This document shows, piece after piece, positions 1-9,092 of a stretch of DNA of 64,000 bases; the stretch's first letter is position 1; the number at the start of each line of letters is the position of its first letter. This DNA comes from JALELF01 sp964473455 (GTDB lineage Bacteria > Bacillota_I > Bacilli_A > RF39 > UBA660), in the NCBI GenBank assembly GCA_964473455.1, contig CAYYQX010000003.1:62001-126000 (forward strand), written 5' to 3'. A program made the translations under genes and the position numbers. The notes below the pieces were generated by a model that saw nothing but the letters and a program-made list of their open reading frames with translations, did not search any database and was not told the origin of the DNA.

Positions 1-78
1 GTATGGCTAGGTTCTTCAAATATCAATAAATATAAAACGTATAAAACTTCATTTAAGGAGGCATATGGAGAAGGTTAG
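1..78 (+). CDS. C-terminal end of an upstream gene (partial, unidentified)
   Basis: Frame 1 is open from the first base and ends at TAG 76-78, giving 25 residues ending in KEAYGEG. The stop lies 14 bases inside the next gene, which starts at 65, a common spacing in operons. Too little is present to name the product. It could also be untranslated leader, since the yutD ribosome binding site (55-61) lies within it. Confidence 0.3.
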   Translation, partial: VWLGSSNINKYKTYKTSFKEAYGEG

Positions 79-346
79 AATTAACGATAAAGAGTTTGAG
101 ATAATAGAAAATTATCGTGATTGTTATAACAAAGAAAAGGTAGAAAAAAGATATACTGAGTATTTTGATGATTTTGATTATATTTTGGGAGATTTTTCGT
201 GTGATTTATTGAGATTAAAAGGATTTTGTGAGAAATCAAATCCTCGTTTTAACGAACACAACGATATCGAAAAATATAAAAATTATCTTGAAAAAGAATG
301 TTCCTTTGGGTGCAGATATTTCTTATTAAAAAAAATAAAGGGGTAA
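65..346 (+). CDS. yutD: YutD family protein
   Basis: A 93-residue cytoplasmic protein. The pattern YILGDFSCDLLRLKGF (about 39-54) followed by CSFGCRYFLLKK near the C terminus matches the YutD (DUF1027) family of Bacilli, in which a GD...LRLKGF core and a C-x-FGC-x-YF end are typical. Start ATG 65 has an excellent AAGGAGG site four bases upstream. The gene ends one base before the DUF368 gene, so the two are probably co-transcribed. The function of YutD is unknown; the family is largely confined to Firmicutes. Family assignment comes from recalled motifs and was not searched. Confidence 0.8.
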   Translation: MEKVRINDKEFEIIENYRDCYNKEKVEKRYTEYFDDFDYILGDFSCDLLRLKGFCEKSNPRFNEHNDIEKYKNYLEKECSFGCRYFLLKKIKG

Positions 347-347
347 T

Positions 348-1175
348 ATGAAAAAAAGAATATTATTGTTTTTTAAGGGCTTTTTGATTGGTGTTGCTAA
401 TATTATTCCGGGTGTAAGTGGAGGAACAATGGCCGTTAGTCTTGGAATATATGAAAGACTAATAGAGATTGTTGCTGATTTTAAAAAAAACATAAAAGAA
501 AATATTTTATTTGTATTGCCTATTGTGATAGGAGTAGGAAGCGCTATATTATTTTTAACAAACATTATAAGTTTTGCTTTAGAAGAATATGAACTTATTA
601 CGGTTCTTTTCTTTGCAGGACTTATTATGGGAGGTATACCAGTTATTACAAAAAAAATAGAAGGTAAAAAAAGCATAAAAAATATTATTCCTTTTTTACT
701 TGTTGTGATTTTTATGTTTGCTTTAACTTTGCTTAAAACAGACACAATAGTTGAGTTTACCAACATGGCAACAGGTGATTATTTAATTTTGTTAGGAGTT
801 GGCGCTATTGCAGCAATAACAATGGTTGTGCCGGGAATAAGTGGTTCTTTTGTTTTAATGCTAATGGGGTATTACAAACCAATACTTGATTTAATAAAAG
901 ACCTTATTAATTTTAAAAATATTTGGGCAAATCTTTTAATAGTTGTTTTACTTGCTATTGGCGTTGTTTTTGGGGTTATAATATCTTCAAAACTGATAAA
1001 GAAAAGTTTACAAAAATATAAAAGCCAAACATATTCAGCGATTTTAGGTTTTGTTATCGCATCAGTTTTAAGTATGATTTTCTCTTTAAATATAAATATT
1101 GGTTTTATTGAAATAATAATTGGAATTTTGGTTATGATCTTTGGTTGTGTTTTAACATACAAATTAGAAAAATAA
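348..1175 (+). CDS. DUF368 polytopic membrane protein (PopT-type polyprenyl-phosphate translocase)
   Basis: A 275-residue integral membrane protein with about eight hydrophobic segments. It carries the two hallmark motifs of DUF368: ANIIPGVSGGTMAV (about 17-30) and VPGISGSFVLMLMGYY (about 161-176), related to each other as an internal inverted repeat. DUF368 proteins (PopT) have been shown in other bacteria to recycle undecaprenyl phosphate across the cytoplasmic membrane, so a role in supplying lipid carrier for wall synthesis is the best inference. The length is normal for the family. The gene is tightly coupled to yutD. Substrate was not read from the sequence. Confidence 0.88.
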   Translation: MKKRILLFFKGFLIGVANIIPGVSGGTMAVSLGIYERLIEIVADFKKNIKENILFVLPIVIGVGSAILFLTNIISFALEEYELITVLFFAGLIMGGIPVITKKIEGKKSIKNIIPFLLVVIFMFALTLLKTDTIVEFTNMATGDYLILLGVGAIAAITMVVPGISGSFVLMLMGYYKPILDLIKDLINFKNIWANLLIVVLLAIGVVFGVIISSKLIKKSLQKYKSQTYSAILGFVIASVLSMIFSLNINIGFIEIIIGILVMIFGCVLTYKLEK

Positions 1176-1231
1176 GTTTGTAAATAAATAGCTCTTGTGT
1201 TATTATATTCTTAAGTAAGAAGGTGATTTTC

Positions 1232-1840
1232 TTGAATGAAAATATATCAAACAAAAGATTTTTAACACTAGCTATTTTTTTAGTTTCTTTAGTGGGAATT
1301 AGTGGGTTTTTAATTGGTTATGGATTAAATCAAGGAGAATGTCCAGAGTGTACAGAAAAAGTGGTAAAAGTTTTTACTACAAAAAACGAAGTAGACACTA
1401 TTGTTGATTATAATATGGTGACAAGTGTCATTCAAAAAAACTTAATAGGAAAATATATTAATAAAAATAACAGCGAAGTATATTTTGAAATAAAGAAAGA
1501 CGGAACTTTTTTGTACCAAAAATATGATTTGGAAAAAGAACAATATATAGAATACACAAATGAAGAATATGTATTATTATTTTATTATGACTGTAGAGAA
1601 GTAGAGGAAATTGTTGAAGATGTTGAAAAACTTGAAACAGAAGAAGCGCTTTTAACAGAAGGCCAAGAAAAAGAATTGGAATATAAAACGACACTATATT
1701 TAATTCCTAAAGGAAACATTGAAGGGGATTTAATAACAAACATAATAACTTTTAGTGATATCGAACCAACTTCAGACGGAATAAGTTCCATAATGATTGG
1801 TCCAGACAACGAAAACACGCAGTATTATATAAAAGAATAG
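1232..1840 (+). CDS. Membrane-anchored extracytoplasmic protein, unknown function
   Basis: About 202 residues. The chosen start is TTG 1232, because AAGAAGGTGA (1217-1226) is a good ribosome binding site five bases upstream; the GTG at 1223 lies inside that site. One N-terminal membrane helix (LTLAIFLVSLVGISGFLIGY) is followed by a short CPEC pair and an acidic outer domain. The stretch GKYINKNNSEVYFEIKKDG closely resembles GKYVNELDSNSYIEITKEK in the next gene, so the two are likely paralogues. The stop lies seven bases before the next ATG. I do not recognise a family. Confidence 0.6.
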   Translation: MNENISNKRFLTLAIFLVSLVGISGFLIGYGLNQGECPECTEKVVKVFTTKNEVDTIVDYNMVTSVIQKNLIGKYINKNNSEVYFEIKKDGTFLYQKYDLEKEQYIEYTNEEYVLLFYYDCREVEEIVEDVEKLETEEALLTEGQEKELEYKTTLYLIPKGNIEGDLITNIITFSDIEPTSDGISSIMIGPDNENTQYYIKE

Positions 1841-1847
1841 GAGGAAA

Positions 1848-2297
1848 ATGAAAGACTATAAAAAAAATAAAAGAATATTTTTATTAATTATTTTTTTACT
1901 AGTTGCTGCTTTTGTTTTTTTACTTGTTTTTTTAATAGTTAAGGAAGAAAAAAAAGAACAAAAAGAGCAAGAGGATGAATCACCTGTTGAGGAAACTTTT
2001 GATTGGTTATACGGTAAATACGTTAATGAATTAGATTCAAATTCTTATATTGAAATAACTAAGGAAAAATATGTTTATAAAAAAAATGTTTGTGAAGGAT
2101 ATTATACTTATGACAGTAATGAATATACATTTACAAAAGAAATAAATAAAGAAGATGATGAGTATAGTGTTGAAATAAGACTCGAAGTTGGTTCGTTTGT
2201 GTATACTTTTACTGGAGTATATAAGGAAAAAGAATTTAATACTATCGAAGGAATTTATACTTGTAGTGGTTCAAAAATTTATGTTAAACAAAAATAG
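1848..2297 (+). CDS. Membrane-anchored extracytoplasmic protein, paralogue of preceding gene
   Basis: A 149-residue protein with a basic N terminus, one membrane helix (about 10-30), a charged Glu/Lys/Gln linker (EEKKEQKEQEDE) and a small beta-rich outer domain starting WLYGKYVNELDSNSYIEITK. That domain start matches the upstream gene. Two Cys residues (in NVCEGYY and YTCSG) could form a disulfide. It has AGGAGG eight bases before ATG 1848 and is in one transcription unit with the preceding gene. The architecture suggests a small surface-displayed domain; no function can be assigned. Confidence 0.6.
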   Translation: MKDYKKNKRIFLLIIFLLVAAFVFLLVFLIVKEEKKEQKEQEDESPVEETFDWLYGKYVNELDSNSYIEITKEKYVYKKNVCEGYYTYDSNEYTFTKEINKEDDEYSVEIRLEVGSFVYTFTGVYKEKEFNTIEGIYTCSGSKIYVKQK

Positions 2298-2302
2298 TTT
2301 TA

Positions 2303-2330
2303 TTGACTTTACTTGTCCTTTTATTATATT
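2303..2330 (+). promoter_or_regulatory. Sigma-A type promoter for the Big_2 surface protein
   Basis: TTGACT (2303-2308), 16-base spacer, TATATT (2325-2330), directly upstream of the ribosome binding site at 2340-2346. It lies in the gap after the preceding stop codon, so the large surface protein gene can be transcribed separately. Confidence 0.6.
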
Positions 2331-2355
2331 ATTATAGATAGAGGTGTACTACGAT

Positions 2356-5300
2356 ATGGACGAAAGAGAAAAAAGAAAAAAAGTAATACTTGTAATTGCA
2401 GGAATAGTTGTCTTAGGATTATTATTTCTTCTTATCAAATCTTGTACAAATAAGAATGTTGAAGAGGATTATATCAAAATAACAAATATAGATATTACCT
2501 CAGAAACAGTAACACTAGTTGTTGAAGAGTCTCAAAAACTTACATACTCAGTGTTGCCATCAAATAATGAAGAAACAGTTAAATGGGTAACTAGCGATGA
2601 ATCTGTTGTCAGTGTTGACAGCAGCGGGAATCTAGTTGCTTTAAAAGCAGGTAATGCGATTGTAACTCTTGCGTCTTCTAGCGGAGTATCCGATTATATT
2701 GTTGTAAAAGTTGCTTCAAAGACAACAGTTGATGGCGATAAAGTAACTGTTGCTTTAACTGAAAAAGAAAGTGAAATTAAAGTTGGATCGTCTAAAAAAT
2801 TATATTTTGAACTTGATCCTGCTACAACAAAGTATGATGAAGTTATCTGGGAGAGTAGTAATAATTTAGTAGCTACAGTAACTAGTGATGGGGTTGTTGA
2901 AGGAATCAGAAGTGGTGTTACAACAATAACATTAAAAGTTATGTTTGATGATGGAACAACAATAGTAGATAAAATGACTTTAACTGTTGAGGAAAAAGCA
3001 ACTCTATATATGACTACTAGTGTAGAGACTATTTATACTGGTGAGACAGTGAGATTGAGTGCAGCTATTTCCGATACTAGTATTTCGGCTATTGACGGAA
3101 ATGTTACATCAAGTAAAACAAATATTGCAAGTGTTTCAAATATTAGTGTTGATGGAATTTATTTGAATTTTGATGTTAAAGGTTTGAAAAAAGGAAGTTC
3201 AACTCTTAAATTAAGTGTAACTGCCAGCGATGGAGCAACAATTGCACTAGATTTACCTGTTGAAATAGAAGAGTATACAGATTTATATATTAGTAGTGGA
3301 GATAAAGAAATAGAAGTAAATGAAGCTTTCATTCTTAATGGTAGAATGGAACCAAGTGTTTCTGGAAGCTTAGATACTACTTGTTCTTCATCAAATACAG
3401 CTGTTGCAAGTGTAACTAACAGTGATGCAACAGGTATATATAATGGTGCTTGTCAAATAACTGGATTAAAAGAAGGAAAATCAAATATTACAATTTCAAT
3501 TGGAGGATTTGAAAAAACAATTAAAATTACTGTAAGTGCGGAAGCTGAGGAACCAGATGAACCAGATGATCCAACAAAAACTTTGACTTCAATGACAGCA
3601 ACTCTTAGTAAACCCGAATATAAAGTAAATGAGGCTATTGGAGTATTAAACGTAGTTGCTAATTATAGCGATGGGAGTTCAAGATCGCTTACTAATAGTG
3701 ATTGTATAGGAACTACTGCAACAGGTGAAGAATATTGTACTACACCACTTCCATTTGATACTTCAACTGCTAGCCCTTCAAATAATTTTATAGTTTTATA
3801 TTATTATCACGGAGAGACAAAACAAGTGACTATAACTTATGTTGTAGTTGAAGATGAAACAACAAATCCATCAACGAGTGGTGGAAGTAGTACTTCTGGT
3901 GGTGGCGGATATAGTTCTGGTAAGAGCGAAAACGCAAACACCCTTGGAATTAACGATACTACAGGAGTAGTTTGGATTGATGATACAAAGAGTGATAAAG
4001 ATGCATTTGGAAATTATGTTGGAGATATTGCACTAGAAGTTGATATACAAAGCGGACTTAGAGAAAACACAACTACTGTTTTGGTTGAACTTACTTGCGC
4101 AGATGGAGTTACTCCATGTACAAAAGAAAACGCAATTAGTGCTAGAATAAAAACAATAGATGTTAAAGACGGTAATTATTCTGAAATAATTGATGACGCT
4201 AATGGAAATGTAACATATTATGTCGGAATTATGGATGATGCTCATGCATTGCAGTATAAAGTTGGAGAAGATTTTGCAGTAATTGATATGACTGACACAA
4301 CTTTAAAAGAAACACTAATGAACGTTTTAAATGTTGCGGTTTTATCAAAGGATAAAGATAGTGCTGGAAAAACAACAGTAGATGGAATAGTAGTAAGTGT
4401 TAATAATAAATCTGCAAATTCTGCTGCTAACACTTCTGCATCAGGAACAACACTAACAATCTCAGCTACAAAGGCATGGTATAGCAGTCTTAAAATGCAA
4501 CAAGTTCCTGTTATAGTTAAAATTACTTTGGCAACAGGGGATGTGATTAAAGAATTATATCGAATACATAATGGAACAAAATATGATTTTACTAATCCTC
4601 CAGTTGCAACTAAAAACTTTAATATTCCAATTGAAGAAAAAGGAGCTACTATTATTGCGGTGATAGAGCAAGCCAACGGATTAAACACACTTTTACGAGC
4701 TTCTGTTAGCTGGCAAGTAGATGGAGAAAACCCAACTTGTACAGTATCAACATTAAAACAGACAACAAGCGGTGGATATTATGTTGATTTTAGTACTTCA
4801 GATAAAACGAGCGGAATTGACACCACTAAGACAATAACAACTCTTTCAAGAATTGCTGGTTCTGGAGAATTGAGTGATATTCCAGACACAATTAGTTCAT
4901 ATAAATATGCTGTTACAGAATCTGGAGACAAGGTTCTTACAGTTACAGACAAAGCTGGCAATACAGGCACATGTTCTCTTAAGGTTGATCCATTCACATG
5001 TTATAGAAGTATTACGTGTGGTAGCATCCAAGATACTAAATCTTTAGGGCAATGTGCACAGTGTATCAAAGGTGGCTGTATGATTCCTAGTGTTTATTCT
5101 ATTCACGTTTTGGCAGAATGTACATCAAGCACAGATAGTACTGCTATTCCAGAAAAATACTGGTTTGATCTTGGATTAGACCAAGATGGGAAATTGAAAA
5201 CAACAATGACTGTAGCTGATATAGGTTCACTTGTTGGAAAAAACCAAGCTGGTCAAAATGTAATTTTTGACAAATGTACAGTTTTAGCAAATGCGAGCGA

Positions 5301-5622
5301 CTATTATCCTACCGATAATACAAAGTGTTTAACAAAAGGAACTCGTTATAGTGCAACAGATGCTAATCTTGCAGATAATGAAACAATCTTCTATTATGAT
5401 TGTAAGAACTGTGGCTGTATGGCATTTGAAACAAGATCTGAAACAGAATACTTTGCTGCAAATTGGAGTTTAGAAAAACAACAAAACAGCGTTTCATCAA
5501 ATGCTTTAAGACTAGTTCAAACGGGAAGTAGTACAAAAAGCGATTGTTCAATTGTAGGTGATATCGAAACTTCATATGATGGTATAAGTAACTTTTGGCC
5601 AACCGTAAGTGGTAATGGATAA
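2356..5622 (+). CDS. Large surface protein with Ig-like (Big_2) domains and Cys-rich C terminus
   Basis: A 1088-residue protein. Start ATG 2356 is preferred over the in-frame GTG 2344, which lies in the AGAGGTG binding site. Order: basic N terminus and one membrane helix (about 9-28, an uncleaved anchor), then at least two clear Big_2 domains (PSNNEETVKWVTSDESVVSV...GNAIVTL; then DEVIWESSNNLVATV...GVTTITLKV), two more divergent Ig-like domains, an acidic Pro linker (EPDEPDDPTK), another beta domain, a Gly/Ser linker (STSGGSSTSGGGG), further beta domains and a Cys-rich end with paired Cys (CGSIQDTKSLGQCAQC; YDCKNCGC). No LPXTG motif is visible. A cell-surface adhesion or scaffold role is inferred from architecture only. 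Confidence 0.82.
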   Translation: MDEREKRKKVILVIAGIVVLGLLFLLIKSCTNKNVEEDYIKITNIDITSETVTLVVEESQKLTYSVLPSNNEETVKWVTSDESVVSVDSSGNLVALKAGNAIVTLASSSGVSDYIVVKVASKTTVDGDKVTVALTEKESEIKVGSSKKLYFELDPATTKYDEVIWESSNNLVATVTSDGVVEGIRSGVTTITLKVMFDDGTTIVDKMTLTVEEKATLYMTTSVETIYTGETVRLSAAISDTSISAIDGNVTSSKTNIASVSNISVDGIYLNFDVKGLKKGSSTLKLSVTASDGATIALDLPVEIEEYTDLYISSGDKEIEVNEAFILNGRMEPSVSGSLDTTCSSSNTAVASVTNSDATGIYNGACQITGLKEGKSNITISIGGFEKTIKITVSAEAEEPDEPDDPTKTLTSMTATLSKPEYKVNEAIGVLNVVANYSDGSSRSLTNSDCIGTTATGEEYCTTPLPFDTSTASPSNNFIVLYYYHGETKQVTITYVVVEDETTNPSTSGGSSTSGGGGYSSGKSENANTLGINDTTGVVWIDDTKSDKDAFGNYVGDIALEVDIQSGLRENTTTVLVELTCADGVTPCTKENAISARIKTIDVKDGNYSEIIDDANGNVTYYVGIMDDAHALQYKVGEDFAVIDMTDTTLKETLMNVLNVAVLSKDKDSAGKTTVDGIVVSVNNKSANSAANTSASGTTLTISATKAWYSSLKMQQVPVIVKITLATGDVIKELYRIHNGTKYDFTNPPVATKNFNIPIEEKGATIIAVIEQANGLNTLLRASVSWQVDGENPTCTVSTLKQTTSGGYYVDFSTSDKTSGIDTTKTITTLSRIAGSGELSDIPDTISSYKYAVTESGDKVLTVTDKAGNTGTCSLKVDPFTCYRSITCGSIQDTKSLGQCAQCIKGGCMIPSVYSIHVLAECTSSTDSTAIPEKYWFDLGLDQDGKLKTTMTVADIGSLVGKNQAGQNVIFDKCTVLANASDYYPTDNTKCLTKGTRYSATDANLADNETIFYYDCKNCGCMAFETRSETEYFAANWSLEKQQNSVSSNALRLVQTGSSTKSDCSIVGDIETSYDGISNFWPTVSGNG

Positions 5623-5627
5623 AAATA

Positions 5628-5652
5628 AATCGAGATTCTTCTCGGTTTTTTA
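5628..5652 (+). terminator. Rho-independent terminator after the Big_2 protein gene
   Basis: Stem CGAGA (5631-5635), loop TTCT, TCTCG (5640-5644), extended by A/T pairs and followed by a T-rich run. It lies eight bases after the stop codon. Confidence 0.8.
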
Positions 5653-5660
5653 TTGTATAA

Positions 5661-5690
5661 AAAAAGCATTGAGTTTAAATCAATGCTTTA
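5661..5690 (-). terminator. Terminator of the minus-strand membrane protein pair
   Basis: Stem AAAGCATTGA (5663-5672) with TCAATGCTTT (5680-5689). On the minus strand it is followed by a run of T. It overlaps the stop codon of the minus-strand gene ending at 5688, so convergent transcription is separated here by two hairpins. Confidence 0.8.
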
Positions 5691-6170
5691 TTTACATTCA
5701 AATCCGTTATCTTCCATATCTTGTTTAGTTCTATCGTATGTCCATTCATTACTAAATCCAATATCATTTACAGTAGATTGAGGAATCTTACTAACATCAA
5801 TATTAGCTTCTGTTAGAACGTAATCATTGCCAAGCTCTATAGTATAATCGTAACCACCGTTGTTTTTCAAAGTTTCAAGTTGATTATTATAATTGTTATA
5901 AATTGCTTCTAACATATATAAGTAATCACTAGTAGGCGTATTTTTATAATATACATACATGTTTTTTAATGAATTGTTTTTAAATTCAAAGTTTACTTTT
6001 TCAACTGTGTTGGCACTTATTGAACTTTTTTCTAATGTACAAATCAGAATTGTTGGTTTAAAGAAAATAGACCAAATATTCAGCAGTATTAGAAGTAAGA
6101 CCACAGAGCCAAGAACAATTAAGTATTTCTTTTCAATATTTATTTCTTTGTCTTTTATTTTTATTTTCAT
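5688..6170 (-). CDS. Membrane-anchored protein of unknown function
   Basis: A 160-residue protein with a basic N terminus, one membrane helix (about 17-36, LIVLGSVVLLLILLNIW) and an outer domain that begins ICTLEKSSISANTVEKVNF, with a second Cys near the C terminus (GFECK). The pattern of a Cys shortly after the helix and a charged amphipathic remainder recalls YehR/DUF1307-like lipoproteins, but there is no lipobox, so this is weak. AAGGTGA precedes ATG. It sits downstream of the larger minus-strand surface protein and probably shares its transcript. Confidence 0.55.
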   Translation of the reverse strand: MKIKIKDKEINIEKKYLIVLGSVVLLLILLNIWSIFFKPTILICTLEKSSISANTVEKVNFEFKNNSLKNMYVYYKNTPTSDYLYMLEAIYNNYNNQLETLKNNGGYDYTIELGNDYVLTEANIDVSKIPQSTVNDIGFSNEWTYDRTKQDMEDNGFECK

Positions 6171-6216
6171 ATATTCACCTTATACTAATAATAACCTAGT
6201 TAAACAAAATAGTCAA

Positions 6217-7518
6217 TTATTTTGAATACGTATATGTGTATTTTATCGAAACCTTTATGTTTTCATCTGCCTGCATGTCTGACAATGTCCTTTTTGTTGC
6301 TGTTTCAAAATCTTTTAAAGATAGATATTCATTTAGTTTGTCTAACGAATTAATAGCGTATTTCGTTTTATATCTACTGCGAACATCTATTTTTTCTTCT
6401 CTATAGCTAGCATTCTCACTGCTAAGTGAGGAAGTTTCTTTCCAAGCAGACCAGTTACTATATTTTGTAAGACCTTCGTCTTTATAAGGATAAGATGTAG
6501 TTGCTTTATTCATATATGAAGAATAATTTCTGTTTTCCCCATTATACCAACGCCACATAGTATCTCTGTATCTAGACATGTCAACAGTTTCTTCGTCTTT
6601 GCTTTTATATAAATTTTTTAGGGTTTCATCTTCTATACCAACGCTATATTCGCCATTGTTATAGTAAATTTTTATACCATTGTCCATATAATAAAATCTA
6701 TAGCCGACCTTTTTTTCAACGTCACGATATTCATATTCAGTTGGATAACTTGTAGACCAGTCACTCCATTCAGTTTTTATCTCTGTTTTTGAATCTTTAT
6801 ATGCGTAATTAGCGGGCTTTGTTGAAGAAAAATCCGAATAACTATTGTTAGCTATTTTATAGAACGCCCAGCTTTGATCTCTGTATGAATAAAAAGTTTT
6901 TGTTTCAACTTCATAAGAAATGACTTCGGCACTTTCTGGGATTTCTGGTAGATTTTTTTCATCATATGGTAATTTAATATTATTAGCGCTCGCCGTTGGA
7001 CTAATTAAGCTACTTTCATACCAATCTGTCCATTCAGAGTAGTTAAGCGCCCTTGTTTGATAGTTGTATGTAATTGAAACGTTTGTGATAGTTTTATTCT
7101 CATCATATTTTTCGGTTGGTTCAGAAAGGTTCTTATTTGCAGTTGTACAGTTTTTACAATTTTTTAGATTGATAACTTTAACATAACCAGAACTTGATTT
7201 ATATATAGTTAAAGTTCCGGTACAAGAACTTCCTCTAAATTCTTTGTTCCAGTTTGGAACCGCATCTAAGTTTATTGTAATTGAAGTTCCCTCATAGCTT
7301 GGAAGCAAACCGTTATTTAGTGCGAATTCAAATCCAAGATCTTGAGAGGTTTTTTCGTAGTTTCGGCAAGCTGTACTGATAGAAGCATTAAATGCAACAA
7401 AACCTATAATTATGCATACAACAACACAGCCGATAACTATTAATAAAGTTGAATCGCCTGTTTTTCTATAATTACTCTCGTATTCTTCTGTTTGTTTCTT
7501 TTTAAAAATATTTAACAT
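6217..7518 (-). CDS. Membrane-anchored repeat protein with W-[ST]-x-W motifs
   Basis: A 433-residue protein. A cytoplasmic tail (about 1-25) leads to a membrane helix (LLIVIGCVVVCIIIGFVAF, about 25-43), then an outer region. It has imperfect internal repeats: YSEWTDWYESS, TEWSDWSTSYP and YSNWSAWKETS, each linked to a YRD/YKD block (FYSYRDQSWAFYK, ANYAYKDSK, EYRDVEKK, SRYRDTMWRWYN, YPYKDEGL). Paired Cys (CKNC) may form a disulfide. GGAGAG precedes ATG at 7518. The repeats suggest an extended surface stalk or ligand-binding array; no known family is recognised. Confidence 0.6.
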   Translation of the reverse strand: MLNIFKKKQTEEYESNYRKTGDSTLLIVIGCVVVCIIIGFVAFNASISTACRNYEKTSQDLGFEFALNNGLLPSYEGTSITINLDAVPNWNKEFRGSSCTGTLTIYKSSSGYVKVINLKNCKNCTTANKNLSEPTEKYDENKTITNVSITYNYQTRALNYSEWTDWYESSLISPTASANNIKLPYDEKNLPEIPESAEVISYEVETKTFYSYRDQSWAFYKIANNSYSDFSSTKPANYAYKDSKTEIKTEWSDWSTSYPTEYEYRDVEKKVGYRFYYMDNGIKIYYNNGEYSVGIEDETLKNLYKSKDEETVDMSRYRDTMWRWYNGENRNYSSYMNKATTSYPYKDEGLTKYSNWSAWKETSSLSSENASYREEKIDVRSRYKTKYAINSLDKLNEYLSLKDFETATKRTLSDMQADENIKVSIKYTYTYSK

Positions 7519-7596
7519 TTGTCACTCTCCACAACTCAATAATAACACAAAACGAGCTTTTAATAAAATATTTCTTGTTAAAAAAAACAAAAAACC

Positions 7597-7625
7597 TTTA
7601 AAAATATTCACTTTTGTAATATAAT
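7597..7625 (+). promoter_or_regulatory. Promoter upstream of the degenerate ECF module
   Basis: TTTAAA (7597-7602), 17-base spacer, TATAAT (7620-7625), then AAGAAGGTG before ATG 7648. The -35 is imperfect but the -10 is consensus. Confidence 0.5.
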
Positions 7626-7647
7626 AAGTAGTCAAGAAGGTGTAAGT

Positions 7648-8424
7648 ATGAATATTGTTGAAATAAAAGGCCTACGCTTCAGTTATGGGAAAAAAGAAAT
7701 ATTTAACAACTTCAGCTTAGAGATAGAGCAAGGGAAATGGTACAGTGTTTTAGGGAAAAATGGAGTTGGAAAAACAACGTTTGCCAAAATACTTTCTGGG
7801 ATGTATCTTTCAGATAGTATAATCGTTGATGGGATGAAGTTAAACAAGGCTAATTTGTATGAAATAAAAAAAGTTCTTGCGGTAGTTTTTGAAGAAATAG
7901 ATGATAATTTTGTTTTTGACACTGTAAGAGAAGAAATATTTTTCGCATTAGATAGTTTTAATATTAAAGCGTCTGAAAAAGAAATCCAAGACATTTTAGA
8001 AAAATTTACAGTAGAAAATATATTTAATAAAAAAACAAGTGAACTTACTAATGAAGAAAAACAAATTTTAAGTATAGTGTTGGCTGTTTTAATTAATCCT
8101 AAAATAATAGTTTTAGATAATGCTTTTGTTTATATAAATGATAAAGAAACAATTATTAAACTTTTAAAAGAGTTAAAGCTAACAATTATTAATATTACAG
8201 AAGATATAGAAGAAACATTATATGGAGATAATATAATTATTTTAAATGATAAAAAAGTTTTATTAAATGAGCCCTGTTTAAAGGTTTATAACGAAGAACT
8301 TTTAAGTTTGGCAAACCAAAAACTTCCTTTCATAATTTCGTTGTCTAGGAAACTTCAATATTATGAAATAATAAACAAAGACTTTTACTCTATAGAAAAA
8401 TTGGTGGGTGAAATATGGAAGTAG
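7648..8424 (+). CDS. ecfA1: ECF-type ABC ATPase A1, degenerate
   Basis: A 258-residue ABC ATPase at the position of EcfA1 in the Bacilli order ecfA1-ecfA2-ecfT-truA. Walker A is intact (GKNGVGKTT, about 36-44). The signature motif is eroded (LTNEEKQ instead of LSGGQ). Walker B reads IIVLDNA, with Asn where the catalytic Glu of LDEP should be, and the switch His is lost (NITEDIEE instead of THD). EcfA1 normally powers vitamin and metal uptake through an EcfT coupling protein and S components. Here nucleotide binding looks possible but normal hydrolysis doubtful. The gene overlaps the next by ten bases. Confidence 0.75.
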   Translation: MNIVEIKGLRFSYGKKEIFNNFSLEIEQGKWYSVLGKNGVGKTTFAKILSGMYLSDSIIVDGMKLNKANLYEIKKVLAVVFEEIDDNFVFDTVREEIFFALDSFNIKASEKEIQDILEKFTVENIFNKKTSELTNEEKQILSIVLAVLINPKIIVLDNAFVYINDKETIIKLLKELKLTIINITEDIEETLYGDNIIILNDKKVLLNEPCLKVYNEELLSLANQKLPFIISLSRKLQYYEIINKDFYSIEKLVGEIWK

Positions 8425-9092
8425 TATTAAAAGATATTTCATATAAAGGGCTTTTAAAAAAAACAAACTTGAAATTCTCAACAGGGGTGACAGTTTTAAT
8501 TGGTAAAAGTAGTGAACTAATTGTTGAAATATTAACTTGTTTAAAAAAAGATAAAGGAAAAATCTTGATAGATAAGGTTCCTTGTGAGAATGCTCAAGCA
8601 GTAAATCAACAAATTGGTTATGTTCCTTATTTTACTAGTTTATATTTAAGAGAAAAGGATTTAAAAATCAATCCTTTCGAGGCTTGTTTGAGTAAACAAC
8701 AAGAAATAAAATTAAAATTAACTTTAGAAAGCAACAAGCAAATAATTATTTTAAGTAATCCAAATGTTGGATTAGATGAAGTTAATACAAAGAAATTGCT
8801 TAAAGAGATTACAAATTTAAAGTTAAATAAAAAAACAGTTATAATAATAAGCTGTGATGTCTCTTTTATCCATCAAGTGGCAGACTATATATATTTGATT
8901 GATGAAAAAGTTATTGTTGAAGGTAATAAGTATGATTTCTTTGAAAAGGAAGAAATATTAAAAAAACATAAAATAAAGATTCCACAAATCATTGATTTTA
9001 GTAATTATGTTTTACAAAATAAAAAAATCAAGCTTGGTTATAGAGACTCAATTGATGATTTATTGAAGGATGTGTATCGTTATGCGAAATGA
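8415..9092 (+). CDS. ecfA2: ECF-type ABC ATPase A2, strongly degenerate
   Basis: A 225-residue ABC-like protein at the EcfA2 position. The P-loop is essentially gone (VLIGKSSELIVEI, no GxGKST). The signature is LSKQQEIKL, Walker B is IIILSNPNVGLD (both D and E of LDEP replaced) and the switch His is Cys (ISCDVSF). The fold-level order (P-loop region, signature, GLD D-loop) remains. It is shorter than the usual 280 residues. Retention of an open frame with all catalytic motifs lost suggests either a structural partner or early decay. Identity rests on gene order plus residual motifs. Confidence 0.65.
   Translation: MEVVLKDISYKGLLKKTNLKFSTGVTVLIGKSSELIVEILTCLKKDKGKILIDKVPCENAQAVNQQIGYVPYFTSLYLREKDLKINPFEACLSKQQEIKLKLTLESNKQIIILSNPNVGLDEVNTKKLLKEITNLKLNKKTVIIISCDVSFIHQVADYIYLIDEKVIVEGNKYDFFEKEEILKKHKIKIPQIIDFSNYVLQNKKIKLGYRDSIDDLLKDVYRYAK

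Noticed and set aside
326..766. 146-residue minus-strand open frame
   Set aside because: Antisense to the DUF368 gene, with no binding site or family resemblance.
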